A stretch of DNA of 64,000 bases from Artocarpus heterophyllus (GCA_025403435.1 CM046354.1:16432424-16496423); one strand, 5' to 3'. Positions 22,572-34,189 are shown, counted from the stretch's first letter. The notes: generated by a model from the letters alone, not told the origin. A program made the numbers and translations.

Positions 22572-25500
22572 ATAAAAATAAGGTAAATAACTTGGTTGGT
22601 CCTCAACCTTTTTAAAAAGATGTAACTTGGTCCCCAACATTTCTTTTTATTCAATTGGGTCAAACCACTAAAAAATGTATGATTTGATCCCCAACCGTTA
22701 AGTTTAACCGTTAAAAAATGTTTTGATCATTTTAGTGAGAGTATTTTAGTAAAATACCTAATAAGTTTGAAAGAAATTAAAATTAAACATATTTCTTTAA
22801 AAAAATTAAAATTAAAATGTACAAAAAAAATCTCTCATGTGCCCCAAATGTTAGAAAAATAGTACGTAGCGGAATTTTAAAATTTTTATATCAGAGTGTT
22901 TTTCAAAACACAAGTTTGATACGCTATATGCATAAATTAACCAGATCTTACTAACCTTTGATTGCCGAAGAACTCCCGCAATCCGTGAAGAGAAGTAACA
23001 TTCCATAAGAGCCTCAACCAACTGGTCTTCTTTGCTATTCTTTATCCATGATCTAAGTGAGTGTGGGCTCACATGTATAGCTCTTCCTCCAGGCGACTCT
23101 CCTTCCAACCAATTGAGAGAACCCAAAGCTAGTGTTCATGATTTGTGAACAAAAGCTCTCAGGGAGTTTTCAGATTCTCACTAGTAGAGTATCACTCTTA
23201 ATCTCTCAATCGATCTAAATAATAATGAAATTCACTCCCTTGATATAGAGGTTGGGTCTATGAGTCAGTTCTTATCAGATAATGCCTCAAAATTTGAATC
23301 AGAATCAAATTCGGATCAATATATGATAAAGTCTACGTGAAAACTCGTGATCTTTTTATCGTACATAGGCAAGCCGATCTATCTAACCAGTAGGCCAAAC
23401 TTGTCCCATCGGCAGGCCAAACTTGAGGATTAGCATGCCGAGCTGTCGATAAAAAATCTCAGCGAATCTTTTATTTTCCACTCGAGATTATACAGGATAA
23501 AGTCTCAGTTTTAATTCAAATAACCCAATAGAGAAGTTATCTAATTAAAACAACTTTATCTAGATAATCTCTAGAAAAATAAATGAATTCCTAATAATTC
23601 TATAAGTTTCTCTTAATTTAATTTATTCAAAAATAAATCAACTGATAAACAGACAAGAATTATCCAATCCCAATAATTCAACAAGTTTATCTTGAATTAA
23701 TTTTGTCACAAAATTAATTCAACCGATAAACAGACATGAATTATTTGATTCTTCTAAATTTTAGCCAATCTGATAAATCTGATATAAGTCACCAATTATT
23801 AGAAAAGCACGTCGTATCGTTATAGGATTTTATGAGCTAGCAAAGAGGGCTAAATGGACCTATACAGTTCAAGCTCTCGATAATTATGAAACCCAATATC
23901 CTAGATATACATTTCATAATTATCAACTCCAACGCTGCTCAACTAAAAGCTTGGAGCTGCACTATCGAACTATATAGAATTACGAAGCCCGTATAGCTAA
24001 GTCTTTATGACATATTATAATGTATCGTATCCCCATAGGATTATCCATAATAGGCTTAAGGACAAGTTTTGTCTTAGCTTCCCGATTATTTTTATCTTAC
24101 GTTCCAGTATCTCACTGTCGAAAAACTTACTATCCAAAGACAGTATACTATTCGGTTACACCTATGTATCCAAATGGTTGAGTGCTCTAGTTTTTCAATT
24201 ACAGGATAACGCATATAAGAGGATATCACTACTCCTACAGAGGAGCTATGGATTCCATATTTATGAATAATAGGTCTACGTTATCAAGAGTCATGCCTCT
24301 AACGTACTGGCATGCATACCACTATTAAAATGTAGGTGTCACCTTTTGGTACATCAAAAGACACAAGTCAAGACAACAGGGCCCATTATTCATCTTAGGA
24401 TTAAGATACAATACAAATGATTGTCTAAAGTGAGTCGATTTGCCAAGACAGAATTATTAATCCAAATCAATTCACTTTATGTCTTGATCCAACACATCGT
24501 CACCTATGACAATGTGCCAATGTTTCTATTCACGGAGTCCACATTCGATGGTCAAAACAAACCATCTCCCAATAGGTAAAGACAACATAACAATCTATAT
24601 ATGAATAAAGTGCCCAACTTTATTCCCTCGATTGCATATCTTATGATTTAGAGCGTCACCTTAAGAATCGTGTCGTCCGTATAATCTGTCCATCATATGC
24701 CCAATTCTTAAAGGTTTAGACTGACAGTCTCAGACTATTGTTTACTTAACATACATTCGACAAAAATGAACCTAAAGAGGACAAGATTTAGTATATTAAT
24801 AATAAATAAATTCTTTATTGATAAAAATGTCTCTAAAAATATATTATATTTTTACTCTTTAGGGCATACATGTCTAACACCAAATTCTTTCGAGGACGAG
24901 ATTCCCTTTTGAAAAACTCACACACAGTAGTCCCTGATAATCAATAGTCAATACCTATCTGCCAAACCAAAATTTTCATTATTTTCCATTTTTTCTTTTC
25001 TAGAAAAGCCAACAAAAAGTAGAGCAAAGAAACTTGAAAAAAGAAAAAAAATTTCAATTCCACAACCAAGAAGAAACAATTTTCAAAAATAAATTCAGCA
25101 AATAAATTCCACGACTAAGAAGCAAACTCTCTTGTAACTCGATTGGCCGAGAAGCAAACTCAGTTGCCACCGTCAAATACCTTGAACTTGTTCGACTCTT
25201 GAAAACATCGAAACATCTCGATCGGCATTTGACCAGCTTGTCATCCCATGCTACATCAAGAGTGGGATGGTGGAGATGTGGGTCGCATGGGGGTGGGGAT
25301 GCTGATGTGGCAGTGGCACGGTGTCAAAAAGGTAGGGGTGGGATGGGTTTCTGATGGGAAAGAGAGAGAGGAATAGGGGTTGAGAGAGAGAAGAAAACGA
25401 AGAACATGAGGAGATTGAGTTTTTTTATTTTTAGTTTTTAATAAAAATTTTAATATATTGATTATTTTGAGGGTTACGAATAATGAATTAAAAATATTTT

Positions 25501-25666
25501 GATGGGTAGTTTAGTAATTTTGATTAAAAATATTGTATAAATTTTTTTTTGTCTAAAAGTAAAAAGCAGGGACCAAATCGCACGGTTAGACTCAATTAAA
25601 TAAAAAAAATTAGGCATCAAATTGTACCCTTTTTAAAATATTAAGGACTATTTACCCATAAAAATA
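22572..25666. mobile_element. Mutator-like non-autonomous element, TSD ATAAAAATA
   Basis: The element runs 22581-25657, flanked by the 9-bp duplication ATAAAAATA at 22572-22580 and 25658-25666. Its ends read AGGTAAATAACTTGG and, in complement, GGGTAAATAGTCC, and the pairing extends for over 100 bp (including GGTCC, ATTCAATTGGGTCAAACC). A 9-bp duplication with long inverted repeats is the Mutator-like signature (established). A solo LTR occupies 22849-24879, so the element proper is about 1.04 kb. The part at 25120-25410 is less AT-rich and might be captured sequence. No transposase. Confidence 0.8.
22844..24884. mobile_element. Solo LTR 3, Copia-like, TSD CCAAA
   Basis: The element spans 22849-24879 (2031 bp), opens TGTTAGA and closes TCTAACA, and is flanked by CCAAA at 22844-22848 and 24880-24884. 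TGTTAGA/TCTAACA termini are typical of plant Ty1/Copia LTRs (inference). It lies inside the Mutator-like element and is therefore the younger insertion. Frames inside (22851-23126 minus, 24007-24270 plus) are not retroviral domains that I recognise. Confidence 0.9.
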
Positions 25667-25917
25667 AAATAAAAGAGAAAACTTGTTTCTCTTTCTTCCC
25701 CCAAAAGAAAAGCCGAGGAACTTAAGCTAGAAGCAGCTGTATCGGAGGGAGGTCAGTACGTCAAACATATCAGATGTCAGATCTTCATGTCTTTCTACAA
25801 TAATTCATCAAGATTTTCCACTAATTTGTTCTCACGTCCAAGGAGACATGGAAAGGAAAATTAGTAATTATTTTTGCCCATCGTAATATTGTTCAAGAAA
25901 AAGAGCATATTTGTACC

Positions 25918-26275
25918 TTAGGCCATCTCCAACCCATCCCATGCCAAATTTATGGGTTAAACCTCATTTTGATGTTAATATTGTCTTCAACGAGATGCCA
26001 AAGCTCACACTAAATTGATGAGATAAACAGAAGCACGTCAAATATGATGTGCCACTATTCATAACGCCATTTTAGTGAAATAGTTAAATAGCAGAGAATT
26101 AGTAAAAAATAATATAAGAATAAGATGAAACAAAATATACTAGGAATATTCTTTTTTGGTGCTAAAAATTGTTAAGAAGTTAGGATAAAGTTTTTATTTG
26201 ATGTGATATATATACCATTTTGATATAAAAGTTATACTATTTTAGTACTATGGGTTAGAAATACTCTTAAAAAAG
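25918..26275. mobile_element. MITE-like element with GGCCATCTCCAACCC end
   Basis: Left GGCCATCTCCAACCCAT and right ATGGGTTAGAAATACTCTTA pair imperfectly as inverted repeats, and inner stretches with ATTTTGAT also pair. GGCCATCTCCAACC-type termini occur on small plant DNA elements (recalled). Boundaries approximate. Confidence 0.4.
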
Positions 26276-26426
26276 TGCTAAATATAGGCTCTCATTCAGC
26301 TTTTTCTATAAATATTAACCTAATCATTTGACATATGTTATCTTTACTTTTTCGAACAAACACACTTAACAATAAGTCACCTCCTTAAAATTTATTCACG
26401 GGAGTGCGCTCCTTCTTAATTCACAT

Positions 26427-26610
26427 TTAGGGGGTGTTTGGCAGTGGTGAGAACCATTCAGTTCCCACCACAATCTCAGTTATAAACAATACAAAGCTCT
26501 CACATGCTACAGTAACAATAAAAACATATGCTATAGTATAAAACTCTTACATGCTATAGTAAAAGTGGTTCCTATCATTAATTTTTACCACTTTTTCAAA
26601 CACCCTATTA
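26427..26610. mobile_element. Tourist-like MITE, copy 4, TSD TTA
   Basis: The element spans 26430-26607 between TTA at 26427-26429 and 26608-26610. The left end GGGGGTGTTTGGCAGTGGT and the complement of the right end, TAGGGTGTTTGAAAAAGTGG, are inverted repeats. The interior has CTCACATGCTACAGTAACAA and CTTACATGCTATAGTAAAAG. Confidence 0.8.
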
Positions 26611-26789
26611 CTCTCTGCACTCTCTTTCCCACTTTTTTTTTAATCACACTTTGTTTTTCTCTAATCGCTATTTACTAGATTGCCGTATTTCAAACAGAGT
26701 GAATATACGGTTACACTCCTTTGTGTTGGGACCATTATTTATTTATTTTTTTCGAAAAAGGCTACTTGTACTTTTTTTATAATACACGT

Positions 26790-27495
26790 GCACTCATTAG
26801 GGGTGAACAACGGGCGGGTAGGCGGTTTTTGGGCGGGTGCGGGGCGGTTTTTTTAAGTGGCGGGTTGGCGATTAACCAACCCACAAACCGCCCATGGAGT
26901 GGCGGGCGGTTTCGGTTTGGAGGCGGGCGGGTTGGGCGGGTTGGGTCTACACTAATGTACAATATAATTTTTTGAGCTCTTTTTTATTAAAAAAAAGTGA
27001 AGAAAATTTGTAGAAAATATAAGACGATAATGTATGAAGCATTCTCAACAACAACCAAGTTTGACGCCTAAAGACAATAACCATATTCACAACAAATTAA
27101 GAAACATAATCATTCATTGCAACAAGAAACATCAACTATATCTGAAGTGATGAACAAAGTCAAGAATTCTTGTTCTTCCATAAACCTGTTCATTGGATTC
27201 GAAAATAACAGGATACTACAGATGAAATGATGAACAAAGTCAAATGTTTTTTTTCTTTTTAAAGAATAAGGAGTGGGAGAGGTTTAGATTAAGTTTTTTT
27301 TTTTTTTTTTTTTTTTTAAGAATTAGGCGGGCGGGTTCGGGTTGAACCCGCCCCCTAAAATTTAAAACCGTACCCGCCCGCCAATATATGTAGGCGGGCG
27401 GGTTGAACCCGCATAGCCTTTTTTTTGGGCGGGCGGGCGGCGGTTGCGGGCGGCCGGCGGTTACGGGGCGGTTTTTGTTCACCCCTGGCACTCAT
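26790..27495. mobile_element. Non-autonomous hAT element with GC-rich arms, TSD GCACTCAT
   Basis: The element spans 26798-27487 (690 bp), flanked by the 8-bp duplication GCACTCAT at 26790-26797 and 27488-27495. The ends TAGGGGTGAACAAC and TTGTTCACCCCTG are inverted repeats. An 8-bp duplication with such ends is typical of hAT elements (established). Both arms (26807-26950 and 27325-27480) are made of GGCGGGCGGGTT-like units. The middle is AT-rich and includes a poly(T) run near 27294-27317. Frames over the arms are composition artefacts. Confidence 0.85.
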
Positions 27496-28587
27496 TAAGC
27501 CAAAGTGATACAAACAACGGGCGATTCAAATCAAGCTCGGACCATTATTGAAATAGAGTGAATATTTTTCCTCAAAAATTAAATTTTTTGTTGCTAAATA
27601 AATCACCAATTGAAATTTAAATGAATTGAAAATTTCATGCATATCTTTTAACAAATGTCTGGTAAAAATCAACAACATGCAAAAACAAGTTCATGCGTAA
27701 TGAACAAGAGAGAAAAAAGAAAAAAAAAATAATGAAAAGTCACCAAGTCTATACAACATATATTTAGCCAAAAAAAAGTATGTACAACATTTGTGAATAC
27801 ACTTAAATTCAGGGAAAAAGTTCAACATTAACATCAACACAAACAATTAAAAAAATCACCAAGTAATGAAAAAAAGTTCACAGCACAATAATTAGATTCA
27901 AGCCAAATATAGCAACAGGAAGGAAAAAAAAAAAAAAAAAGAACCCACTACAAAAAAATATTCTAGTGACCAGGAGTCTTGCTTTAAATTTTTCTCCTTT
28001 TCTCTCTCATTTTTTTGTTTGTTTGTTTGTTTTTTTTTTTATATAGAATGTGTAAAGTTGTTAGATTCAGAACAAAAAAGAAATGACAATCTTGTGAATA
28101 GTGGTTAGAGAAAAATAGGAGATTGATTTTAAGCAAAAAAAAAAAAAAAGAGAGAGAGAGAGAGAAAAAAAAGGGAGTCTAACTGTGTGTATGGGAAGAG
28201 AGAGGGTAGAAAGAGAGTTAATATGGGTTAAAGAAAGAATAACAGTTTTGTAAATAAAATTTTAAAAAGTGACTTATTATTAAGTATGATTTGTTTGAAA
28301 AAGTTAAAATAACACATGTCAAATGATGGCTAGCACCTATAAAAGAATCTGAACAAGGGACTGTATTTATCCTTCTCCATTTGTATTAAAAGAAAGGTAA
28401 CATTCATAATAGAAGGAACCTCCACTCAGTGTAGAACCCATAACATGTGACGCATAATTTGGTGATCCTGCTAAAAAACTTGAAATATATTCATATTTCA
28501 AACTTGAAATCCCAAATAAATAAAAAAAATCTATAGTATTATAAAAACTTATATTTTTATGGCTTCAAATATTAAAAAGTAGATTAA
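27496..28587. other. Intergenic AT-rich sequence
   Basis: Contains CCCACTACAAAAAAATATTC near 27945, which resembles a CACTA-type terminus, but no partner end was found. Poly(A) with (GA)n occurs near 28135-28165. No gene seen. Confidence 0.35.
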
Positions 28588-28696
28588 GGGCCCGTTTGGT
28601 TCGAGTATTTGAATGAAAATTTAAATTTTTGTGAGAAAAAATACTGTAACAAAATAATTCAAACCGTGAGTCAAGTATCGAAACAAACGAGTTCTA
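28588..28696. mobile_element. MITE-like element, GTTTGGTTCGAGTATT family, copy 4
   Basis: Left GGGCCCGTTTGGTTCGAGTA and the complement of the right end, AACTCGTTTGTTTCGATACT, are inverted repeats. TAA precedes the left end and follows the right end. The core has AAAAATACTGTAACAAAATA. This is the best-preserved family member here. Confidence 0.65.
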
Positions 28697-28918
28697 AAAT
28701 ACATGTTTACTTCATTTAGTCTGCTAGCATTTGTTTTCATTTTAACTGTGAATTGTCTCTTCTACAAACATAAGTAGGTACATACACATATAATATTGCA
28801 TCTAGCTGCCAATACTTTTGGATTGTTACTTGTTCTCTACACTGATGACTTCCGCTTCTTCTCCAGCAATATTGAACGAATGGGTGGAGGGAGGTGGGGG
28901 CGACAGGGGCCTAGATTT

Positions 28919-28919
<1 letters not shown>

Positions 28920-28967
<48 letters not shown>
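28920..28967. repeat. (AT)n microsatellite
   Basis: About 47 bases of uninterrupted AT dinucleotide repeats next to the left arm of the Mutator-like element that follows. Confidence 0.95.
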
Positions 28968-28970
<3 letters not shown>

Positions 28971-29167
28971 GTTAGGATAACTAACTTATTGGTCTCAAAT
29001 CTTTTTAAAAATATACAATTTGGTCTCTATTTTTTTGTTTAATCGAGTCTAACTATTTAACAAATATACAATTTAGCCCTTATCAATTAATTTTGGACAT
29101 AAAGCTATTAAAATCATCTAATGTAAGTTGCACATGACTGTTCAATAAGTACACTTTGATAAAATAC

Positions 29168-29349
29168 TTAGTGGCTGTTTGGTTGAACGGTAGGAATCAC
29201 GGTTTCCACCATAAACTCAGTTATGAACGGTGTAAAGTTTTTACATGTTATAGTAACAATAAAAAAAATTGCTACAGTGTAATGCTCTCACATGGTACAT
29301 ATTATAGTAAAAATAGTTCTTTCCTATCACTCTTACAAACACCACATTA
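29168..29349. mobile_element. Tourist-like MITE, copy 5, TSD TTA
   Basis: The element spans 29171-29346 between TTA at 29168-29170 and 29347-29349. The ends GTGGCTGTTTGG and CAAACACCACA are inverted repeats. It is nested in the larger Mutator-like element, so it inserted later. Confidence 0.75.
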
Positions 29350-29439
29350 ATATTCTTTTTAACAAATTAAAATTAAAAAAAAATGCAAACATTGAAACCT
29401 AAACCTATCTATTATGATGATGATGATAATGAAAAAACC

Positions 29440-29780
29440 TAAATCTATCTTCTTCTTCTTTTCTGCCTTCCACTCTAGCCTCCACACACCACTGGCCTCC
29501 CCATTCCGGCCAACTCTCAAGCTTCTTCTTCTTCTTCTCCTCCTCCTCCTCCTCCTCCTCAATGACGGCGACAATGGCCAGTGGTAGCTCAAGCGCAGCG
29601 TTGCTCCATTGGCAGCCTTTCCTTCTACCGGCATCGGCTGAGGTCGAAGTCTTTCTTCTCCGATTGGCGCTCTTTTCCGGCAACAACTTGCCTGTACTCC
29701 CGATGCCGTACGTGCCAGGACAGATCATGTGTGTGGGACCCATAGCCCACCACATTTTGGGTCTATCTACCAAAGCTACC
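29440..29780 (+). other. GC-richer block with 107-codon open frame, possible captured fragment
   Basis: The plus frame 29562-29885 begins with an ATG in good context (MTATMASGSSSAALLHWQPF) and runs into AT-rich sequence. I recognise no domain. The minus strand is open too and gives poly-Arg or poly-Glu from the CTC/CTT repeat, so the frame may be chance. Its place between Mutator-like arms makes a captured host fragment possible. No splice or homology evidence is available. Confidence 0.25.
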
Positions 29781-30439
29781 AGATGTTCCAGAGAAGATGA
29801 TATTCACTCCAATAAATCTTCAGCAATTCATGTTAATATTAATGGCTTTCTTTTTCATATTATTTTTATATTTATTCTTTTTTAAATTTCCACCGTCTTC
29901 TTTGAGGTGGAATTCAGTAGAATTCAAGTGACAAGAATTAAAATAATGGCAAAATGAAAGAGAGGTTTCAATTTTAAAATTTTAGTTTGGAGTTTTATTG
30001 GAGGACAGTTGGTTTTCTTCTTATAGAAATCCAAATTCTGATGATGATGGCTGCTGTTTCCTTTTTCCTTTTTTTTGGGCACTCCTTAATTTGGGTTCAA
30101 AGGAGATGATTTAATGATCCCAATTTAATCGTTTATTTCTCTAGAATTTCCAGTGACGGTACTGAATTCTATTGTTGTTTTTTTTTTTTTTGGGTTGTTT
30201 GATTTTTTTAGCCTTTTTAATAAAGTTTTGTTTTAATTTTTATTATTTTTATTATTTTGAAGGTTATTTCAATAATTTTAATTTGTTCCGTCAAAATTAA
30301 ATGGCAATAGGCTAAATGGCATCTTTTTTAATGGTTACACATAGTTAAATAAAAAAAAAATTGAAAACCAAATGCACTTTTTTACAAAATTTTTTTAAAA
30401 AAGATTAGGATCAATCGAGCTATTTATTTTAAATATATA

Positions 30440-31080
30440 TATTTAATTAAAATATATATATACATGTATGTATATATTTATATATGTATATATGCCCCTA
30501 ACTTAACTCAACAAATATGTATTTCAAATATCTATTCAATAATTTTAATTTTAATATATATTTTTATTCTATTTTTGTTTTATATTTCCTATTAAATTCT
30601 AGATGTTTTATGGAAATATTTTTCTGTAGTTTATTCTTTTTAAAGTATTTTGTTTTTCAAATTCTTATAATTTTTTTTAAGATGACCTATAAAAGCATTT
30701 TTTATCACTATTTTCTCATAAAGACCTCTCTATAATTTGTCCTTGTTAAAGTAATTTTTTCTTCAAATGTGTTCCTACTTTTATTTTTTTTTTCTTTTAG
30801 CTCTTTCTATAATGCACTTTCTAAATAACTTTTTATCTAATTTTTCAGCTAAAATATTTTTTACTCAAATACGTTGCACTTGTATATACATATGTACTAT
30901 TCAACCAAAAATAGTTTTCCATTGAAATGTAATATTTCAATCTATTTTACTTGAAAAAAAAACTAAACTAATTTCTTAAAATATAATTACATTGAAAAAA
31001 ATACTAAAATTAAGACTCGATATTTTAAAGAGAATTTTGTACGCCCGTTGAAATAAAATTCTAGCTCTGCCACATATATT
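30440..31080 (+). repeat. Dispersed repeat, copy A
   Basis: Shares ordered blocks with 56560-57415: (ATGTATATAT)-rich start, ATTAAATTCTAGATG, TTTATTCTTTTTAAAG-like stretches, CATTGAAATGTAaTATTTCA, ATTTTACTT, AATATAAT-ACATTGAAAAAA and an end near AAAATTCTAGCTCTGCCAC. No coding frame survives. The TAGCTCTGCCAC-type ending is common in decayed plant transposons (recalled). Class unknown. Confidence 0.55.
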
Positions 31081-32155
31081 TAAGAAGCTCGTGATAAAAA
31101 CATATATAGTTCATATAGCTCTTTGCAAAGCCAAAAGGTAATTTCAAAAAAAAAAATAGTAAAAGCATTGGAGCAAATTAAAAAAGAAAACTTTAATAAA
31201 AGCAAAAAAAAACGACTTGTTGAATATTTTCTATTTAGCAAACTTTGCTATTTTGCAGATCTTTGAGTTTTGTAATGGTATTGCAATTTATTAAGAAATA
31301 CAGAACCTAATTTTACTCCATTCATATTATCATATTACGCAAAAGACTACAGAGATCGACCTTCTCGGTAAGGTCTTCGTAGGGTTGGAAAGGAGGTGGA
31401 AAGCTCCCTCTTTGGAGTGTCGGCATAGTCCCAACCCAAAATTTTATTAAGGAGGAACAAGAAAAAAAAAAAAAAAAGAAGTGTTTATGGGAGCTTTAGA
31501 TGCATGTCCCAGTGCCAAAAAGTCGCGGGGGCTTGCGAGGACATAGAGAGCACAAGCGGGGGTCAACAAGGCTACGCATAAAGTGAAGAAAAGCTCATAG
31601 CGAATACTAAGTTCATGCGGCAACGCGAGTACAAGGACGTGGTTGCGCGTTATCAGGCTTGATGTGAGAAAGACCTTTTTTGGCCTTTTTTTTTTTTTTT
31701 TTTGCTTACCCATTCTTGTAAATCTATAAATAGGATGTGGTATAGTTTATTTTGTATCTCAAAAAATTAAAATGAGAGAGAGGCTAGAGAAAAATTATGG
31801 ATAGAATGTGTAATTTTTCTTTTATAAACTCCTTCATCATTATTGTGAATTATTTTACAACGGTTAAAAATAAATGTAGCTTTTATATTAAAGATTTATG
31901 TGTGTTCTTATTTTTTTTTTTTTTCATATATTTTTTATTATTGGTAGAATTAATTCTTGTAATTCTTAGCGCAACTAACAAGTGTAGAGTATGCTTTTCT
32001 TTTTTGTTCTTTACCTTATCGAAGGATTTTTTTGTTACATCCCAATCATTATTTTGATCAAGTATATATAATATATCCTTTCTCGTGAAAATATATTATG
32101 ATTGTTGCTTTATCGAAAATATATATTGTGATTGCTATTCTTTCGCCGATGATTC
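31081..32155 (+). other. Intergenic, possible LTR or promoter remnant
   Basis: A GC-richer stretch (31330-31690) is followed by a TATA-like CTATAAATAG at about 31725-31734 and then AT-rich leader-like sequence. This order is what one sees in a plant LTR or promoter, but no TG/CA ends with target duplication could be found. Poly(A)/(T) runs at 31459-31475 and 31688-31703 explain the short frame on the minus strand (31447-31713). Confidence 0.25.
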
Positions 32156-32289
32156 TCACTTTAATAGAGACAAAATATGAGGATGGCATATGAGTAAATA
32201 GATAAAAACGCAAAGGACATGAAGAGAAACCCACCTTTGCCGCCTTGGGAGTGTTTGTAATCGAACCCTGGAAGTTGAACGTCGCAAAG

Positions 32290-32700
32290 TGGCAGAGTCA
32301 AACCAAAAAAAGGACAAAACGACGGCGTCAGCCACGATTGGAAGTACATAATATACGCGTAACAACACGTGCCTTCAGTGACTCACGCTCGTAATAGGCG
32401 CGTGATGTAGAAGCCCGTAACTCATCTCAACAGCTCACGCTGACGTGGCGAATCTTACACGGCATCTTTCTGCGCCCGTCGGCAACGTGCTGAGAATTAT
32501 TCTCTCACTTCTCCTCTCTCTCTGTTTTATTTTTTTTTATTGTCGCTTTCGTTCTTTCTTTTCCTCCTCCTCCTCTTTCTTTTTCTCTTTTTTTTTTTTT
32601 TTAAAAAAATTTTAACAGCCCTTTCTTTTTCTTTTTTTTTTCTTTTTTTTCTTTTTTATTTTTTTCTCCTTTTTCTTTTTCTTTATGTCTGCGTCAGTCT
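32290..32700. promoter_or_regulatory. Orphan promoter-like segment
   Basis: Contains ACGACGGCGTC (about 32318), a CACGTG G-box (32366-32371) and TGACGTGG (32441-32448), a bZIP/ABRE-like site. A pyrimidine-rich leader-like stretch (about 32500-32690) follows. No gene body that I can recognise lies on either side. It may be a captured or abandoned promoter. On the minus strand a splice-donor-like AAAG-GTGGGT lies near 32230, so a minus-strand first exon cannot be excluded. Confidence 0.3.
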
Positions 32701-32829
32701 CCGTGTTTCTTGACATTTTCTACATGCTATTAGGAAATTACTTATTTACTCGATTTGGCCAAAGTTGTGGCCAAAAAAGGGCAAATTCTCAATGATATTC
32801 TTTTGCGAGGGAGTCGGACGTGTATTGAC

Positions 32830-32992
32830 TGGGTTTGACAAATAAAGTATATACTAATAAGTTTCAATTATCACCATATAAAACTTTTATATATTATAAT
32901 ATAAAATAAAAATTTATTACAATATAAAACTCTTTCATATTAAGTTTTGATTTTAACTTATGTTTTCAACTATATTACCAAACGCTCTTATT
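32830..32992. mobile_element. Diverged MITE related to the Tourist-like family
   Basis: Left TTTGACAAATAAAG and right TTACCAAACGCTC flank an interior with ACAATATAAAACTCTTTCAT and TTTTGATTTTAACTTATG. It matches the copy at 22423-22560 in order. Ends approximate. Confidence 0.4.
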
Positions 32993-34150
32993 ATATATGT
33001 ATAAAATAGAAAGATTAATTATAAAAATTTCTCATAAATTATAGCTCTTATAACGCTTTGCCTGTTGAATTTCAAAACCTAACATTACTTCCTCCTAAAA
33101 TATGAACTGTTAATAAAAATGGTCATTCTATTAAAATTTTAATAGAAAGTCGACAAATATAATAAAGATAGTCTTTATTGATGATTAAAGACTAAAAAAT
33201 TCAATTAAAACTATAATACCGTTTGGACACTGTTGATATTGGATCTACACTTAAACTTAACATGGTTAAGTTTAATTGACTTACCATTTATAATTGAATT
33301 TGTTATCAATTCTGAAGCAATTTGGACCCTTAAATTGAGGTCCTAATACGTCTCACAAACAAGATTAGTATAACTAATATAGCAAAAACATATTAAATTC
33401 GTAGATTTAAATATAAAAGCAGCAAAAGTAAAAGATACCATACATAAGATTTATAATGGTTTACTCTATAATGAAAGCTACGTCCACTATTCTTCATTGT
33501 CATGTTAAAATTGATGCAAAATACAAGTGTTTATATGAGAAAAGTAATCATTTTTTCTGGAAATAAGGCTCTTGTGATTCTAGAGTTAATTTTGTTGAGT
33601 TTTGGCTGGAGTAAGGGAATTCTGATACTTCAAATGCCATCCTATGCTTCTATTTATAGAGGTAAACCATGAGGTCGTGTACTTCAACTGATGGAAGGAG
33701 TGGGCCTGGTAATGTCCTGAATAGTAGGACATATGTCAGCCTTCGATTGGACATGAGTCTTAGACCATGACCCCACATTCTCCTAACTGTCGAACCCAAA
33801 TATATTTCGTCGATCCCAACAAACCAACACTAAGCAAATTCATTATGGAGTACAATGCGTAAATCCATTCCAAGCAAACTGAGTAAAAACTCCCATCGAA
33901 CCAATAGTCATTAAACCTATTGATCCCCCCAGTCAAACAACAATGAATTGGTGAACCCAATAATTTCAATCGACTCGAATTGTTCATTCCTGTTGGACTT
34001 GACTTGTTTTGATCACAATTTGGGCCTTTGCTTCATGATTTGGGCTTAACCAAATCATACCCCAACAATTAGTCCCTCACTCCTTAGTCGATTGCATCGA
34101 CTGTAAGAGTGAAGTCGAAGATATCGAATTAAATAATCTATCAATCTAAT
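32993..34150. other. AT-rich intergenic sequence
   Basis: No gene or bounded element seen. The minus frame 33760-33987 has no recognised motif. Confidence 0.35.
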
Positions 34151-34189
34151 AAACTATTGCTTCCCTTGCACGAAATCTAACACATGAGC

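Larger units (their letters stand above)
28972..30432. mobile_element. Mutator-like non-autonomous element with GC-rich interior
   Basis: The left arm (about 28972-29105) carries TTATTGGTCTC, ATACAATTTGGTCTCT, TTTAATCGAGTCTAACTATT and ACAATTTAGCCC. The right arm (about 30285-30432) is its inverted relative. The arms also resemble those of the elements at 22581 and 39047. The left boundary is blurred by an AT repeat, so no target duplication could be read. Inside lie a Tourist-like MITE (29171-29346) and a GC-richer block (29450-29760) with open frames at 29562-29885 plus and 29359-29773 minus that I cannot assign. The block begins with (CTT)n(CTC)n. Confidence 0.55.

Noticed and set aside
27240..27491. 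83-codon minus frame over the hAT element
   Set aside because: Produced by GC-rich arm repeats and a poly(T) run; no domain.
27945..27965. CACTA-type terminus CCCACTACAAAAAAATATTC
   Set aside because: No partner end or subterminal repeats could be found nearby.
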